Origin: Loxodes magnus
Lineage: Eukaryota > Ciliophora > Karyorelictea > Loxodida > Loxodidae
Direction: 5' to 3'
Assembly (NCBI GenBank): GCA_946699065.1
Contig: CAMPDV010000509.1
Location: 1-64,000 of the forward strand
DNA length: 64,000 bases
Positions 62,811 through 64,000 of this stretch are shown piece by piece. The translations under genes were made by a program, and so were the position numbers. Numbering within the stretch: the first letter of the stretch is position 1; each line of letters begins with the position of its first letter. The notes under the pieces were generated by a model that was given only the letters and a program-made list of their open reading frames with translations, was not told the origin of the DNA and ran no database searches.

Positions 62811-64000
62811 ATGTAGGTAACTACATGCTCGATATGTGATGATGAGTTTAATGAGACTATTAAAAAACCTAGAGAAATGGAGTGCAAATGTATAGCTTGT
62901 GAAAAATGTCTAAATACAATGTATAAAAAGACTAATATGATAATATGCTATTTACATAACTTCAAATCAACTAAAATAGTACAGGAACTTAAAAAGGTAG
63001 AAGTTAAAGTTTATAATTTGTGTTAAGAGCATTAACTTGAACTAAAATTTATATGTTCCAAAGATAATCAATTTATATGCAATACTTGCTTAACATCAAC
63101 ACACAATCATGAAATTTTACTTATATAAGAAAAAATTAGAGGATTACAGGAGGAAGTTAAGACAAAACTACAATTACTACAAGAAATTATTCAGTTATAA
63201 CATAAGAGAATGTCCTTTAATAATAATCAATAATCAATAAGCAAAGCAAAATTTATTACTAGAAATATTATTTTAGAAACAATTAAGAGATTTAAATTCT
63301 AAGTAATATCTATTATCTAAAATTACTTTAACAAAAACTTAAATTTATCAGGTAAATCATAATAAGAGCTTTCTTCTAACTTAATGAAAGTTCATAGTAT
63401 GTAGAAGTAAATGTAAAATATAGCCTAGCTTGAAGAAACAACTATAGATCAATGTGAGTTAAAGAAACAGAAGATAGATAATTTATAAGAACAGTTACAT
63501 AATTAGGAATGAAACTAGCAGGAATGGAATATTTAAGATTAGGAAAGTTAAAATATTTAAAATATTATTTTGTAAGAGTTATATGAAAGTGAGTTGTTCC
63601 AAGAATAAAGAGAAAAAATAGATATTTAAAAATATAAATTAGAAGATAGAATATCAAATCTAAATTAAAAATTAACTGATTATGCTTAATAGTTATAAAA
63701 TCTAAACGAAGAATAAAAAAATAATAAAGATAAGATAGTTTAATTAGAACAAGAAAATTTAAAATAAGTATTAAAAATTAAAGAACAACTTGAATAGATA
63801 AAAAACTTGTAGGAGACAAATTAAATCATGAGAACTTAAATAGATGAATTGAAATAATAAAATATCAAGCTTAATCAAATAGTTTAGACATAAATTTAAT
63901 AAATATAAGAACTAGAATAAGTTAAATAGACCTTGAATTAAAAGAGAAAGGAATAAGAAGAACTAATAAGAAATTTATAAGTGAATAATTAAACTCTCAA
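62811..64000 (+). CDS. TRIM-like kelch protein, copy 5, partial at window end
   Basis: About 397 codons are visible, open under the Gln/Gln/Trp code and aligned with copies 3 and 4. The RING-like ligands (TTCSICDDEF, CKCIACEKC, C46-x2-H49) and the B-box (CQEHQLELKFIC, CNTC, HNH) are intact, followed by the coiled coil of the second sequence type (KSQQELSSNLMKVHSMQ). TGA occurs as Trp in HNQEWNQQEW, where the second Trp is TGG. The kelch part lies beyond the window. Confidence 0.8.

Noticed and set aside
1-64000. Possible virus-like or LTR element explaining the large units and inverted arms.
   Set aside because: No reverse transcriptase, integrase, capsid, packaging ATPase or polymerase motif was recognised, and the units lack matching direct terminal repeats.

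Overview
The window is A+T-rich DNA (about a quarter G+C by eye) from a eukaryote that reads all three standard stop codons as amino acids. In a family of long paralogous genes TAA and TAG stand where Gln is expected and TGA stands at conserved Trp positions of kelch repeats. The genes nevertheless appear to end at a TGA. This combination (UAR=Gln, UGA=Trp and probably also stop) is known from karyorelict ciliates such as Loxodes and Parduczia, and a related all-sense code from the heterotrich Condylostoma. I therefore infer a ciliate of one of those groups. I cannot tell macronuclear from micronuclear DNA. No tRNA, rRNA, CRISPR array, telomere, or virus-like or LTR element was recognised.

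Layout. The window is a tandem array of large units of about 14.6 to 15.8 kb, with four complete gene-to-gene intervals and a fifth unit begun. Each unit starts with a plus-strand gene for a TRIM-like protein (RING-like zinc region, B-box, long coiled coil, kelch repeats). Starts lie at 2363, 16987, 32793, 47633 and 62811. Copies 1 to 3 are open from start to proposed stop, copy 4 has a shift in an A-run near its end, and copy 5 runs off the window. Behind each gene lies a conserved A-rich segment of about 0.8 kb. It is followed by a T-rich stretch that carries, on the minus strand, the decayed remains of another kelch-domain gene. Then come one to four diverged copies of a module with two back-to-back reading frames that I do not recognise (called D-minus and D-plus here). 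Units 1 and 4 have the order a-b-c-d. Unit 2 keeps one module plus an inverted head and an S-type tail. Unit 3 has a, e, an inverted head, and d.

Later events are visible. Short retroposons with coiled-coil and Cys/His-rich ORFs, (ATT)n tails and 13-16 bp target duplications have inserted in units 2 and 4. A pair of opposed copies flanks a 0.6-kb inverted segment in unit 2. A 1,034-bp direct tandem duplication, apparently perfect, covers the end of kelch gene 2. A core of about 0.8 kb at the start of module a is nearly identical in all four units, while most of the rest of the unit has drifted.

How the parts work together is not known. TRIM-like RING/B-box/coiled-coil/kelch proteins are generally oligomeric adaptors or ubiquitin ligases. 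The array looks like a locally amplifying gene family with sequence exchange between copies. One caution applies throughout: under a code without fixed stops, openness of a frame proves nothing. I relied on conservation of a frame between diverged copies, on zinc ligands and kelch motifs, and on shifts relative to paralogues.
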